Of a stretch of 64,000 nucleotides of DNA, positions 8,379 to 16,720 are shown one piece after another (within the stretch, counting starts at the first letter, position 1; each line of letters begins with the position of its first letter). This stretch comes from Sphingomonas sp. Y38-1Y (GTDB lineage Bacteria; Pseudomonadota; Alphaproteobacteria; Sphingomonadales; Sphingomonadaceae), in contig NZ_CP135916.1 of NCBI RefSeq assembly GCF_032391395.1, positions 2,325,001-2,389,000 of the forward strand. Direction: 5' to 3'. Made by a program: the position numbers and the translations under genes. Below the pieces are notes generated by a model. That model was given only the letters and a program-made list of their open reading frames with translations, was not told the origin of the DNA and did no database searches.

Positions 8379-9593
8379 TTACCGCCGCATCGTCCCATCC
8401 GGGTTGAGGTTCACGCTCCGCCCCGCCTTTGCGGACGCATAGATTGCCTCGATCAGGCGAATGTCGCGCAGTCCCATGTCGCCGCCGGTGCGGATCGGCT
8501 TGTTGTCGCGGATCGCGTCGGCGAAGTGATCGAGCTGGCGCGCGAACTGGACGTCCGGATCGCCGGGGTTGAACTCGCGCGCGTTCCGCCCCTCGATCCG
8601 CATCTTCTGCCCGGCATAGCTGGTCGCCGGGTCCATGATGAGCGCCCCCTCGGTCCCGCGCACCTCGGCCATGTTGATGCCGGCGGAGTCGTATGAGGTG
8701 ACGAGCTGCGCCACTGCGCCTGACGGGAACTTCCACTGCGAGGAGACATGCGCGAAGATCGACGCGAACCGCGGGTCGCCCGCCGGCCGGAACGCCTCGG
8801 CACTGATCCGCTCGGGCATCTCGCCGGTCAGATAGAGCGCCGACTGGAGCCCGTAGATGCCGTAGTCCTCCAGCGGCCCACCGCCCGCCAGCGTGCCGTC
8901 GACGCGCCAATTCTCCGCCGCGGTCGTCGGCCCCATGCGATACGACTGCTCGGTGCGCAGCAGTCGGATCGTGCCGACCGCCTTCTCCTTCATCAGCCGC
9001 ATCGCCTCCAGGTTGAAGGGCTCGAAATGCGAGCGATAGGCGAGCATCAGCTTGCAATTGGCGCGGCGACCCGCGGCGATCATCCGCTCGCAATCGGCGC
9101 TGGTGAGCGCCATCGGCTTTTCGCAGAGCACATGCTTGCCCGCAGCAAAGGCGCGCACCACCCAGTCGGCATGCAGCGCCGTCGGCAGCACAACATAGAC
9201 CGCGTCGATCCGCCGATCGCGCGCGATCGCGTCGAACCGATCATAGCTGTAACGCGCATCGGCGGGCACGCCGTACGCGTCGCCCACCTGCTTCAGCTTG
9301 GCCGGATTGCCCGAAACGATCGCGGCGATGTGCGCGCGCTCGGCATTCTTGAAGCGCGGCATCATCTGGTTGAGCGCATAACCACCCAACCCCACGATCG
9401 CGATGCCGACGCTGTCCGGCCGCTTGCGCTGCGGCGGCGACGCCGGAAGCTTGACGCCACCCGGCAGCGGCTTGCCCTCGACCCGCGGCGCGCCGCCGGT
9501 CTGCGCGAGGGTCGAGCCCGCAAGCGCGGCAGTCGCGGCGATGCCGCCCCCCGCCTGGATGAGTCCGCGCCGCGTGATGCCGTCGTTCGCCAT
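8379..9593 (-). CDS. Gfo/Idh/MocA-family oxidoreductase, Tat-exported
   Basis: A 404-residue NAD(P)-dependent oxidoreductase. The twin-arginine signal is plain (GITRRGLIQAGGG, hydrophobic stretch to about residue 31). A Rossmann fold (IAIVGLGGYALNQMMPRF) and the family motif GKHVLCEKPMA follow, with the substrate-binding domain to the C-terminus. Overall architecture matches glucose-fructose oxidoreductase of Zymomonas, which is also Tat-exported and keeps its cofactor bound. The start has a GGGAGT ribosome site. It is the last clear gene of the TonB-receptor operon, so it may oxidise or reduce a released sugar in the periplasm; the sugar is unknown. Confidence 0.86.
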   Translation of the reverse strand: MANDGITRRGLIQAGGGIAATAALAGSTLAQTGGAPRVEGKPLPGGVKLPASPPQRKRPDSVGIAIVGLGGYALNQMMPRFKNAERAHIAAIVSGNPAKLKQVGDAYGVPADARYSYDRFDAIARDRRIDAVYVVLPTALHADWVVRAFAAGKHVLCEKPMALTSADCERMIAAGRRANCKLMLAYRSHFEPFNLEAMRLMKEKAVGTIRLLRTEQSYRMGPTTAAENWRVDGTLAGGGPLEDYGIYGLQSALYLTGEMPERISAEAFRPAGDPRFASIFAHVSSQWKFPSGAVAQLVTSYDSAGINMAEVRGTEGALIMDPATSYAGQKMRIEGRNAREFNPGDPDVQFARQLDHFADAIRDNKPIRTGGDMGLRDIRLIEAIYASAKAGRSVNLNPDGTMRR

Positions 9594-9647
9594 GATCCAC
9601 TCCCTTTTGCCGCATCATGCGCAGCGAGCGCCCGATGCCGCAAGGGG

Positions 9648-11261
9648 TTAGCGGTAACTTGTCATGGTGACGCGCAGCATCACGGGCTCGGCGGTGAAGT
9701 TGAACCCATAATCCGACTGGTCGCCGTTCCACAGCCGCGTGGTCACCCATTTGCCGCCCACGAAGCTGCCTTCCTCGGCGCGGATGATCTCGCCGCTCTC
9801 GCCCGCCACCGGGTCGGCAAGGGCGATCCGCGCGCGCACGTGGCTGCCGGCGATCAGGAAGGTGTCGGGGGCGATCTGCGCGGCGACCAGCCCGCCGACC
9901 GGGCGATCGGCGTCTGGATGCGGATCGGTCTTGAGCCAGCTGGCCCATTCAGCCTCGCCCATCTGCCACTGGCCATATTCGGCCGAAACGCGCCAGCGGC
10001 CCATCACCTTGCCGCTCTCCGGCATCCCCTTGGCCGTGCCCCAGGTCGGGTGGTCCCGCGCGATCCGCGCCCAGTCGGCGGCGATCGGCGCGAACAGGCG
10101 ATAGGGTGCGGCGAAGGCCGCGAGCGTGCCGTCCTCCAGGCTCTTGGCGCCGAGCGGGTAGTTGAAGAACCCCGTGCCATCCATGCCGAACGGCGCAAAA
10201 CCGATCGCGCCCTTGCCAAGCGCCGGCCAGAAGAAGCGCGCGAAGTCGGCGGCATTGCCGATCTCCGGCACCATCAGCGCATTGTCGGGCCGCGCGTATT
10301 TGTCGAGGAACGCGGCGACTTCCTTGGGATCGCGCTTGTAGATGTCGGGGGCGACCAGATCGAGGTGCGGCGCTGCGGCCTTCCACACCGGGATCACGTT
10401 CCAGTTCGGCCCACCCGACGGCCCGACATCGCCGCCCTCGTCGGTGAAGGCGTTGCCGAGCGCCGCGTTGGTGTACATCGGCAGCGGCTTGACCGCCTTC
10501 CCGGCCGCGGCGACCGCGTCGACATAGCGGGCGAGGTGCCAGCTCTGGAAGAACTGCTCGGCACGCTTGCCGAACACCGCCTCCCACGTTCCCGCCTTGA
10601 CCTTGAGCGCGCGGACGAGCTCGGCCGGGACCGGGCCCTTGAACAGCCGCTCGGCGGCGGGCGCGTGGTCGCGGGCAAGGCGATAGCTGCCCGCCTCGTT
10701 CTGGACCTGCACCATGATGACGGTGTTCTGCGCATCGACGCGCGCGAGATGCGTCATCAGCGCGACGAAGGCGCGGCGGTCGGCGGCGAGCGTCTCGGCG
10801 CCATGCGGGCTCAGCACGTAATGCGCCTTGCCCTCCGCGGTCCGCATCCGCGGGAAGCGCTTGCCGTCGCGCTTCACCCATTCGGGCGCGTAGCTCGCGC
10901 CGGTGTTCTTCCACGTCGCGAACCACAAGAGCACGAGCCTTTTGTCGTGCGCCCGCGCCTCGGCCAGCAGCGTGTCGACGAAGCCGAAGTCGAACCGGCC
11001 CTCGACCGGCTCGACCTGTTCCCAGGCGACCGGCATCTCCAGCGTGTTGGCGTGCATCGCCTCGACCACCGGCCACACCTTGGGGAGCGCGGCGGGATAG
11101 TTGCTCGAATTGTTCGCCTGTGCGCCGAGCATCAGGAAGGGCGCGCCGTCGACGATCAGCGCATGGCGCCCGTTCCTGCTTTCGAGCCGCGGCAGGGGCC
11201 GCTCCTGCGCCGAAAGCGGGGCGGCGAGAAGCGCGAGGGCGGCGAGGATCAGCGGCTTCAC
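9648..11261 (-). CDS. GH35-like beta-galactosidase (DUF5597 type), exported
   Basis: A 537-residue protein with a signal peptide (LILAALALLAAPLSAQ). The barrel shows the clan-A pattern: LMLGAQANNSSNYP, acid/base glutamate in VQVQNEAGS, nucleophile candidate in MVPEIGNAADF. The C-terminal beta domain (about residues 400-537) looks like DUF5597. This family is annotated as GH35 or GH42-like beta-galactosidase. The GTG start overlaps the GH31 stop by 4 bp (GTGA), which decides against longer upstream readings. Likely role: removing terminal beta-galactose in the periplasm. Family assignment is good; specificity is inferred. Confidence 0.82.
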   Translation of the reverse strand: MKPLILAALALLAAPLSAQERPLPRLESRNGRHALIVDGAPFLMLGAQANNSSNYPAALPKVWPVVEAMHANTLEMPVAWEQVEPVEGRFDFGFVDTLLAEARAHDKRLVLLWFATWKNTGASYAPEWVKRDGKRFPRMRTAEGKAHYVLSPHGAETLAADRRAFVALMTHLARVDAQNTVIMVQVQNEAGSYRLARDHAPAAERLFKGPVPAELVRALKVKAGTWEAVFGKRAEQFFQSWHLARYVDAVAAAGKAVKPLPMYTNAALGNAFTDEGGDVGPSGGPNWNVIPVWKAAAPHLDLVAPDIYKRDPKEVAAFLDKYARPDNALMVPEIGNAADFARFFWPALGKGAIGFAPFGMDGTGFFNYPLGAKSLEDGTLAAFAAPYRLFAPIAADWARIARDHPTWGTAKGMPESGKVMGRWRVSAEYGQWQMGEAEWASWLKTDPHPDADRPVGGLVAAQIAPDTFLIAGSHVRARIALADPVAGESGEIIRAEEGSFVGGKWVTTRLWNGDQSDYGFNFTAEPVMLRVTMTSYR

Positions 11262-13624
11262 GGTGCGCGCACCACCTCGACCAGCGACGCGGCGTCCTGC
11301 CCGCTCGGCAGGCGGCCGCTTGCCGAAAGCCGACCACTCGCCTCGTTCCAGACGAGTTCGGCCTTCATCCCGCCCCCTCGCTGATAGGCGTTGGTGACGC
11401 CGTCGTCGTCGTAGAGCGTGAAGCGCGCATCGCGCCCCGGATAGACGCGGATCGCCTTCAGCGCCTGCTTCTCGCTGGTGTTCCGGATCGCCGCGCCCAC
11501 CGGCACGATCGAGCCTGCGCGCACGAACAGGGGCATCCGCTCGATCGGCGCCGCCGCCTCGATCGTCTGGCCGCCGGTGTAGCGCTTGTTGGTCCACCAG
11601 TCGTACCAGTCGGCGCCCGCGGGCAGGTACACTGACCGGCTCGTCCGCCCCTGCTCCAGCACCGGCGCCACCAGGAATGCCGGCCCCAGCATATACTGGT
11701 CGCGGATGTCGGCGACCTTGGGATCGCTTCCGAAATCCATGAACAGCGCGCGCATGAACGGTGCCCCGCCCTCATAGGTGCCGCGCCCCAGCGAGTAGAG
11801 ATAGGGGATCATCGAGTAGCGAAGCCGCAGCCAGTCGGCGAGGATCGGCTCGGCCGCCGCGCCATATTCCCACAGCGCCGTCGCCGGTCGCTGGCCGTGG
11901 ATGCGCAGCGTGGGCGTGAAGCTGTTATACTGGAACCAGCGGACGAACAGCTCGGGATAGTCGCGGTAGCCCGCCCCCATCGCGGTCGCGCCGGTCGGAT
12001 CGACCAGCACCGGCCGCTCCGCCGCCGGCCCGTTCGGCCACTGCCATCCGCCGGTGTCGCTGCTGGTATAGGCGATCCCGCTCGCCGCCATGCCCAGCGT
12101 CGCGGGCACCTGCCGCCGCAGTGCCTCCCAGCTCGAATGCACGTCCGCGGTCCAGAAGATCGCCCCCATCGCGGTCGCGCCGGTGAACGCCGCGCGCGCG
12201 AGGATGAGGTTGCGGAAATCCGGCCGGTCCTTTGCCGAGCCCTCCGCCACGCCGCCGGTGTGGACCAGCGGGAACAGGTTGTAGAAGCGGTCGCCCGAGC
12301 CGATCGAATAGAGCTTCCCCGCCGGGACCAGATCGGGCTCGGTCTCATCCAGCCAGAACCAGTCGAAGCCCTGGCTCGCAAGATTGTCGCGGATCCGCTC
12401 CCAGAACCACCTTCGCGCATCCGGATTGGTGCTGTCGAGCAGCGCCCCCGCCCGGTCCGAACGGACGGCAAGGCCATAGGCCGGCTGGCCGTCGGGATCC
12501 TTCAGGAACCAGCCCTTCGACGCGAGCATGTCGTAATACCGCCCCTCGCGCTCGTATCGCGGCCACACCGATAGCATGGTGTGGAGCCCGCGCGCGTGCA
12601 GTTCGCGGTTCATCCCCGCCGGGTCGGGGAAGGCGGCGCGGTCGATGTCCATCTGCCCCATCCGGGTCCAGTGGAACCAGTCGAGCACCATGACGTCGAG
12701 CGGCAGATTGCGGCTGCGATAGCCATCGGCGACCGCCATCAGCTCGGCCTGGTTCTCATAGCGCGCCTTGGACTGGATCAGGCCGAACGCCGCCTTGGGC
12801 GGCAGCGGGGTCTTGCCCGTCAGCCGTGCATAGCCGGCATAGAGCTCGTCCGTCGTCTTCCCCGTCACAATGAAGAACGACACCCGCTCACCGACGCGCG
12901 ACTGGAAATGCGCCTTGTCGTTGATCCCCGGCGACACCGTCGTGACCGACGGATTGTCCCACAGGATCGCGTATCCCTTGTCGGTGACGAGGAAGGGCAC
13001 GCACACCGTCTCGCCGGTCGGCGCATCGTAATTGTGGCGGCAGTCGATCGTCCGGCCGCGCAGGTCGAGTGCGCCTTCCTGGTTCTGGCCCAGCCCGTAA
13101 TAATGCGTGCCCCGCACTTCGCCGAAGCTTGCGCCGACGCGGAAGGTCTTCTCGCCGCTCACCTCGTGCGGCGCCAGTTCCCAGCCGTCCATCGCCACGA
13201 TCTCGCGCCCGTCCGCTCCGCTGACCGCGATCGAGACCGGCGGCAGCGAGGGCACGAAATAGCGCTCCATCTGCGTCGGTTGCCTGGGCCAGGGTTGCGC
13301 CTTGACCGTCACCGACAGCGCGGGCGAGGCATAGACGTCGCCCGCCGCCTCCGCGCGGTGCGTCCAGCCGGCCCGCTCCGGCTTGCCGCTGATGCCGTAT
13401 CCCGGCCCCTTCTCGATCTCCGCAGGATCGAGCGCGATCGAGACGTGGACGATGCCGGGGCCATAGGGCTCGATCGACACGCGGCTGCCGTTGCGGTCGA
13501 GCATGGGAAAGCTTTGCGCCTGCGCCGCCGAAGCCGCGGACAGCGACAGGCCGGCGAGGAGAAGGTGGCGAACGGTCTTGGGCAGGGGCACTCGGTCACT
13601 CCGGCTGATGGGTACGCATCTCAT
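11258..13624 (-). CDS. GH31-family alpha-glycosidase, exported
   Basis: A 788-residue GH31 enzyme with a signal peptide ending near AQAQ. The nucleophile motif is in WFWLDETEPD (around residue 425), and the N-terminal beta-sandwich shows the usual NPSVTTVSPG and YGLGQNQEGALDL. The region after the barrel has SGDRFYNLFPL and RWFQYNSFTPTLRIHG, typical of alpha-glucosidase/alpha-xylosidase/alpha-galactosidase members. Substrate within GH31 cannot be told from motifs. Its ATG overlaps the upstream halogenase stop by 4 bp (ATGA). In this locus it would trim an alpha-linked decoration of galactan or xyloglucan. Confidence 0.9.
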   Translation of the reverse strand: MRCVPISRSDRVPLPKTVRHLLLAGLSLSAASAAQAQSFPMLDRNGSRVSIEPYGPGIVHVSIALDPAEIEKGPGYGISGKPERAGWTHRAEAAGDVYASPALSVTVKAQPWPRQPTQMERYFVPSLPPVSIAVSGADGREIVAMDGWELAPHEVSGEKTFRVGASFGEVRGTHYYGLGQNQEGALDLRGRTIDCRHNYDAPTGETVCVPFLVTDKGYAILWDNPSVTTVSPGINDKAHFQSRVGERVSFFIVTGKTTDELYAGYARLTGKTPLPPKAAFGLIQSKARYENQAELMAVADGYRSRNLPLDVMVLDWFHWTRMGQMDIDRAAFPDPAGMNRELHARGLHTMLSVWPRYEREGRYYDMLASKGWFLKDPDGQPAYGLAVRSDRAGALLDSTNPDARRWFWERIRDNLASQGFDWFWLDETEPDLVPAGKLYSIGSGDRFYNLFPLVHTGGVAEGSAKDRPDFRNLILARAAFTGATAMGAIFWTADVHSSWEALRRQVPATLGMAASGIAYTSSDTGGWQWPNGPAAERPVLVDPTGATAMGAGYRDYPELFVRWFQYNSFTPTLRIHGQRPATALWEYGAAAEPILADWLRLRYSMIPYLYSLGRGTYEGGAPFMRALFMDFGSDPKVADIRDQYMLGPAFLVAPVLEQGRTSRSVYLPAGADWYDWWTNKRYTGGQTIEAAAPIERMPLFVRAGSIVPVGAAIRNTSEKQALKAIRVYPGRDARFTLYDDDGVTNAYQRGGGMKAELVWNEASGRLSASGRLPSGQDAASLVEVVRAP

Positions 13625-15156
13625 CCGACGCGTCGCTCGGGCAATGGGTGGGCGGCCGTTCCGTCCAGAAACGCCTCATGGAACGGCAGCGCTTCGGCGG
13701 TGCGCGCGATCACGCTGCGCAGATGGGCCAGGAAGCGGCCGGTTTCGTCGGGCGGCAGCAGGACCGTCATCGGGTCGGCGGCGGCGGGCAGGATGTTCTG
13801 GCCGACCAGCACCGCAAGCCAGCTGTCCGTCGTGAACAGGCCGTTGGCGATCGGCAGCAGCCGCCCCTTGCCTCGCCACAGCGCCAGCCGCTCGGCCAGG
13901 CTGTCGGGCAGCGGCGCCGCGCGGACGTCGCACCAGAAGTCGGAATCGTCGCGCGTGCTGGCATGGTAATGAAGGATGATGAAGTCGCGGATATGCTCAT
14001 ATTCCTCGACCAGCCAGGCATTGTACGCGTCAATCTCCTCGCCCGCGAAACCGCTGTCGGGGAACAGCGCGAGCAGCCTCAGGATGCCTTGCTGGATGAG
14101 GTGGATGCTCGTCGATTCCAGCGGCTCGATGAACCCGCCCGACAGGCCGATCGCCACGCAGTTGCGCTCCCACATCCGCTCGCGCCGCCCCGGCACGAAC
14201 CGCAGCACGCGCGGTTCGGCGGTGGCGGGCGCGTCCAGGCCGTCGATCAGCGCAGTCCGCGCCACCTCGTCGCTGGCATGGCTGCTGGAATAGACATGGC
14301 CGTTGCCGGTGCGGTGCTGAAGCGGGATGCGCCAGCGCCAGCCCGCGCTGTCGGCGGTCGCGCGGGTATAGGGGAGCGGCGGGCCGATCCGCTCGGTCGG
14401 GACCGCGACGGCGCTGTCGCAGGGCAGCCAGTGCCGCCAGCTTCGATAGGGCACGCCCAGCGCCTCGCCGAGCAGGAGCGCGCGAAACCCGCTGCAATCG
14501 ATGAAGAACTCGCCCTCGACACGGCGCCCATCCCTCAGCGTCACGCCGGTGAGGAAGCCGTCCTCGCCGCGCTTCTCGATCGAGGCGATGCGCCCTTCGA
14601 CGCGCCGCACGCCGCGCTGTTCGGCGAAGTTGCGCAGGAAACGGGCATAGAGGCCGGCGTCGAAATGATAGGCATAGCTCAGCCCAGAGAGCACCGCGTC
14701 GCGATTGGCCGTTGGCTTGGCGAAGCGACCGCGCATCGCCGCGGCGGCCGCGATCGAATAGGGGCCGAGCGCGCCGGGATCCAGATCGGGTCGCCGCAGC
14801 AGCCGCTGGCGCAGCCACATCTGGTGGAACGGCACACCCATCTGCGCGCGGCCGATCGTGCCGAACGGATGGAGATAGCGGTCGCCCAGCCGGCCCCAAT
14901 CGACGAACTCGATGCCGAGCTTGAAGGTGGCCCGCGTTGCCGCGACGAACGCCGCCTCGTCGATGCCGAGCGCGGCGTTGAAGTCGAGCAGCGGCGGGAT
15001 CGTCGCCTCGCCGACACCGACGGTGCCGATCTCTTCGGACTCCACCAGCGTCAGCGACATGCCCGCGGCGCACAGGCGCGACAGCGCGGCCGCGGTCATC
15101 CACCCGGCCGAGCCGCCGCCGACGATGACGACGCTCCGGATCGGCGCATGGCTCAT
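13621..15156 (-). CDS. Flavin-dependent tryptophan halogenase homologue 1
   Basis: A 511-residue member of the tryptophan halogenase family. FAD site GGGSAGWMTAA is at residues 13-23, the active-site lysine is at position 79 (TFKLGIEF, the same number as in PrnA), the WxWxIP signature is intact (W273, W275, P278) and the catalytic-glutamate region reads SGGFIEPLEST. All features of a functional halogenase are present. The gene lies between a TonB receptor and glycosidases, not in a natural-product cluster. Relatives next to TonB receptors occur in Caulobacter, Xanthomonas and sphingomonads; a few act on indoles in vitro. Physiological substrate is unknown. Confidence 0.88.
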   Translation of the reverse strand: MSHAPIRSVVIVGGGSAGWMTAAALSRLCAAGMSLTLVESEEIGTVGVGEATIPPLLDFNAALGIDEAAFVAATRATFKLGIEFVDWGRLGDRYLHPFGTIGRAQMGVPFHQMWLRQRLLRRPDLDPGALGPYSIAAAAAMRGRFAKPTANRDAVLSGLSYAYHFDAGLYARFLRNFAEQRGVRRVEGRIASIEKRGEDGFLTGVTLRDGRRVEGEFFIDCSGFRALLLGEALGVPYRSWRHWLPCDSAVAVPTERIGPPLPYTRATADSAGWRWRIPLQHRTGNGHVYSSSHASDEVARTALIDGLDAPATAEPRVLRFVPGRRERMWERNCVAIGLSGGFIEPLESTSIHLIQQGILRLLALFPDSGFAGEEIDAYNAWLVEEYEHIRDFIILHYHASTRDDSDFWCDVRAAPLPDSLAERLALWRGKGRLLPIANGLFTTDSWLAVLVGQNILPAAADPMTVLLPPDETGRFLAHLRSVIARTAEALPFHEAFLDGTAAHPLPERRVG

Positions 15157-16694
15157 GCCGCGTGCGCCCGCTGACCGAAGCGGTTGCTCTGCGCAAAGCG
15201 AACCAGCTCGCGATTGGAGGGCAGATGGCGGATCGCGTGGTCGGCCTGCGCCTTCACACGCCCGAACGCCGCCCTCGCTTCCTCATAGTGGCGCAGCGCC
15301 GGCGCGCGAGCCGACAGGTCGGTGCGCCATCCCATGCCGTAGAGCACATATTGCCAGCTCGCCTCGGCGAAGATGTCGACATTGGCGTCGACGTCGATCT
15401 CGTTGGGCGGGCGGTGGCGCCAGCGGTCGAGCCGCTCGGCCAGCGTGTCCGGAATGCTCGAAGCCTCGCGATTGTCGCGCCAGAAGTCCGAGTCCGCCCG
15501 TTCGCTCAGGCAGTAATGGAGCTTGAGGAAGTCGAGCGCGCGGGCATAGCGCGCGGCCATTTTGGCGTTGAACTGGCGCGCCGCGGTCTCGAACTCGCCC
15601 GCCCAGGGGAACAGGTTGGCGATCAGCGAGACCGCGATCTCCGACAGGACGATGCCGGTCGCTTCCAGCGGCTCGAAGAACCCGCTCGACAGCCCGACCG
15701 CGACGCAGTTGCGCTGCCAGCTGACCGGGCGATACCCCGCGTCGAAGCGGAAGCGCCGGACCTCCAGCGCATCACTCGCCGGACCGGCATGCGCGCGCAG
15801 CGCCGCCTCCGCCGCATCGTCGCTCTGATGCGCCGACGAATAGACGTGCCCGATCCCGCGACGCGCTTCGAGGCCGATGTCCCAGATCCAGCCCGCCGAC
15901 TGCGCCGTCGCGATCGTGTACGAGGCGATCGGTGTGTCGGCCTGCGCATAGGGGAGCTGGAGCGCGACCGCGCTGTCGCAGAACAATTGCTCGCGCACGG
16001 ATCGCCACGGGCTCGCCATCGCCTTGCCGATCAGCTCGGCGCGGAAGCCCGTGCAGTCGATGTACAGGTCGGCGGTCAGCGTACCGCGCTCGGCAAGCAC
16101 CAGCCGCTCGATCGACCCGTCCTTCGCTAGGACCACGTCCTGGAGCGTGTCGACGAGATGCGTGACCCCCGCCGCCACCGCCGCATCGCGCAGCAGCTCC
16201 GCCAGCGCCGCCGCATCGAAGTGGAAGGCGTAGTTGAGCGGCGCGACGTAATCGGCATGGCTCGGCAGCTTGGGCGCGCGGTGCGCATCGGCCGCCAGCG
16301 TCTGCGGCGTGCAGGCCGCGTCCCACGGCACGTCGCCCGCGGCGCCCAACAGCCAATAGGGCAGCAGCTCCGGCCCCGACGGATCGGCGGCCTGAAAGGC
16401 ATGGAGATACCGATCCCCCGCCCCGCCCGTTCGCCAGCCGTCGAAGCGTGCGCCCTGCTTGAAGGTCGCGCCGCATCGGCGGACGAGCTCGGCCTCGTCG
16501 ATGCCGATCCGCTGGAGCGTGCGGCGGATCGTGGGGAACGTCCCCTCGCCCACGCCAAGGATGCCGATCGCCTGCGATTCGACCAGCGTGATCTCGGCCC
16601 CGCCGGGGCGGTCGGCGGCGAGCGTGCGCGCCAGATAGCCCGCGGCCAGCCACCCTGCGGTGCCGCCCCCGACGATCACGACGCGCCGTGCCAT
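15153..16694 (-). CDS. Flavin-dependent tryptophan halogenase homologue 2
   Basis: A 513-residue paralogue of the preceding gene, overlapping it by 4 bp. The FAD motif GGGTAGWLAAGY and lysine 79 (TFKQGARF) are kept, as is SSGFFEPLEAT, but the WxWxIP signature reads WIWDIG, so the proline is lost. This may change flavin reactivity or substrate. A GGGAGG ribosome site precedes the ATG, and the TonB-receptor stop is only 26 bp upstream. The two genes are divergent enough to be an old duplication rather than a recent one. Confidence 0.87.
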   Translation of the reverse strand: MARRVVIVGGGTAGWLAAGYLARTLAADRPGGAEITLVESQAIGILGVGEGTFPTIRRTLQRIGIDEAELVRRCGATFKQGARFDGWRTGGAGDRYLHAFQAADPSGPELLPYWLLGAAGDVPWDAACTPQTLAADAHRAPKLPSHADYVAPLNYAFHFDAAALAELLRDAAVAAGVTHLVDTLQDVVLAKDGSIERLVLAERGTLTADLYIDCTGFRAELIGKAMASPWRSVREQLFCDSAVALQLPYAQADTPIASYTIATAQSAGWIWDIGLEARRGIGHVYSSAHQSDDAAEAALRAHAGPASDALEVRRFRFDAGYRPVSWQRNCVAVGLSSGFFEPLEATGIVLSEIAVSLIANLFPWAGEFETAARQFNAKMAARYARALDFLKLHYCLSERADSDFWRDNREASSIPDTLAERLDRWRHRPPNEIDVDANVDIFAEASWQYVLYGMGWRTDLSARAPALRHYEEARAAFGRVKAQADHAIRHLPSNRELVRFAQSNRFGQRAHAA

Positions 16695-16720
16695 GCCTCC
16701 CCTCCCGCCCCGCGCTGCCG

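Noticed and set aside
13621..16694. Natural-product cluster built round the halogenases
   Set aside because: No NRPS, PKS, prenyltransferase or flavin reductase gene is near; neighbours are a receptor and glycosidases.
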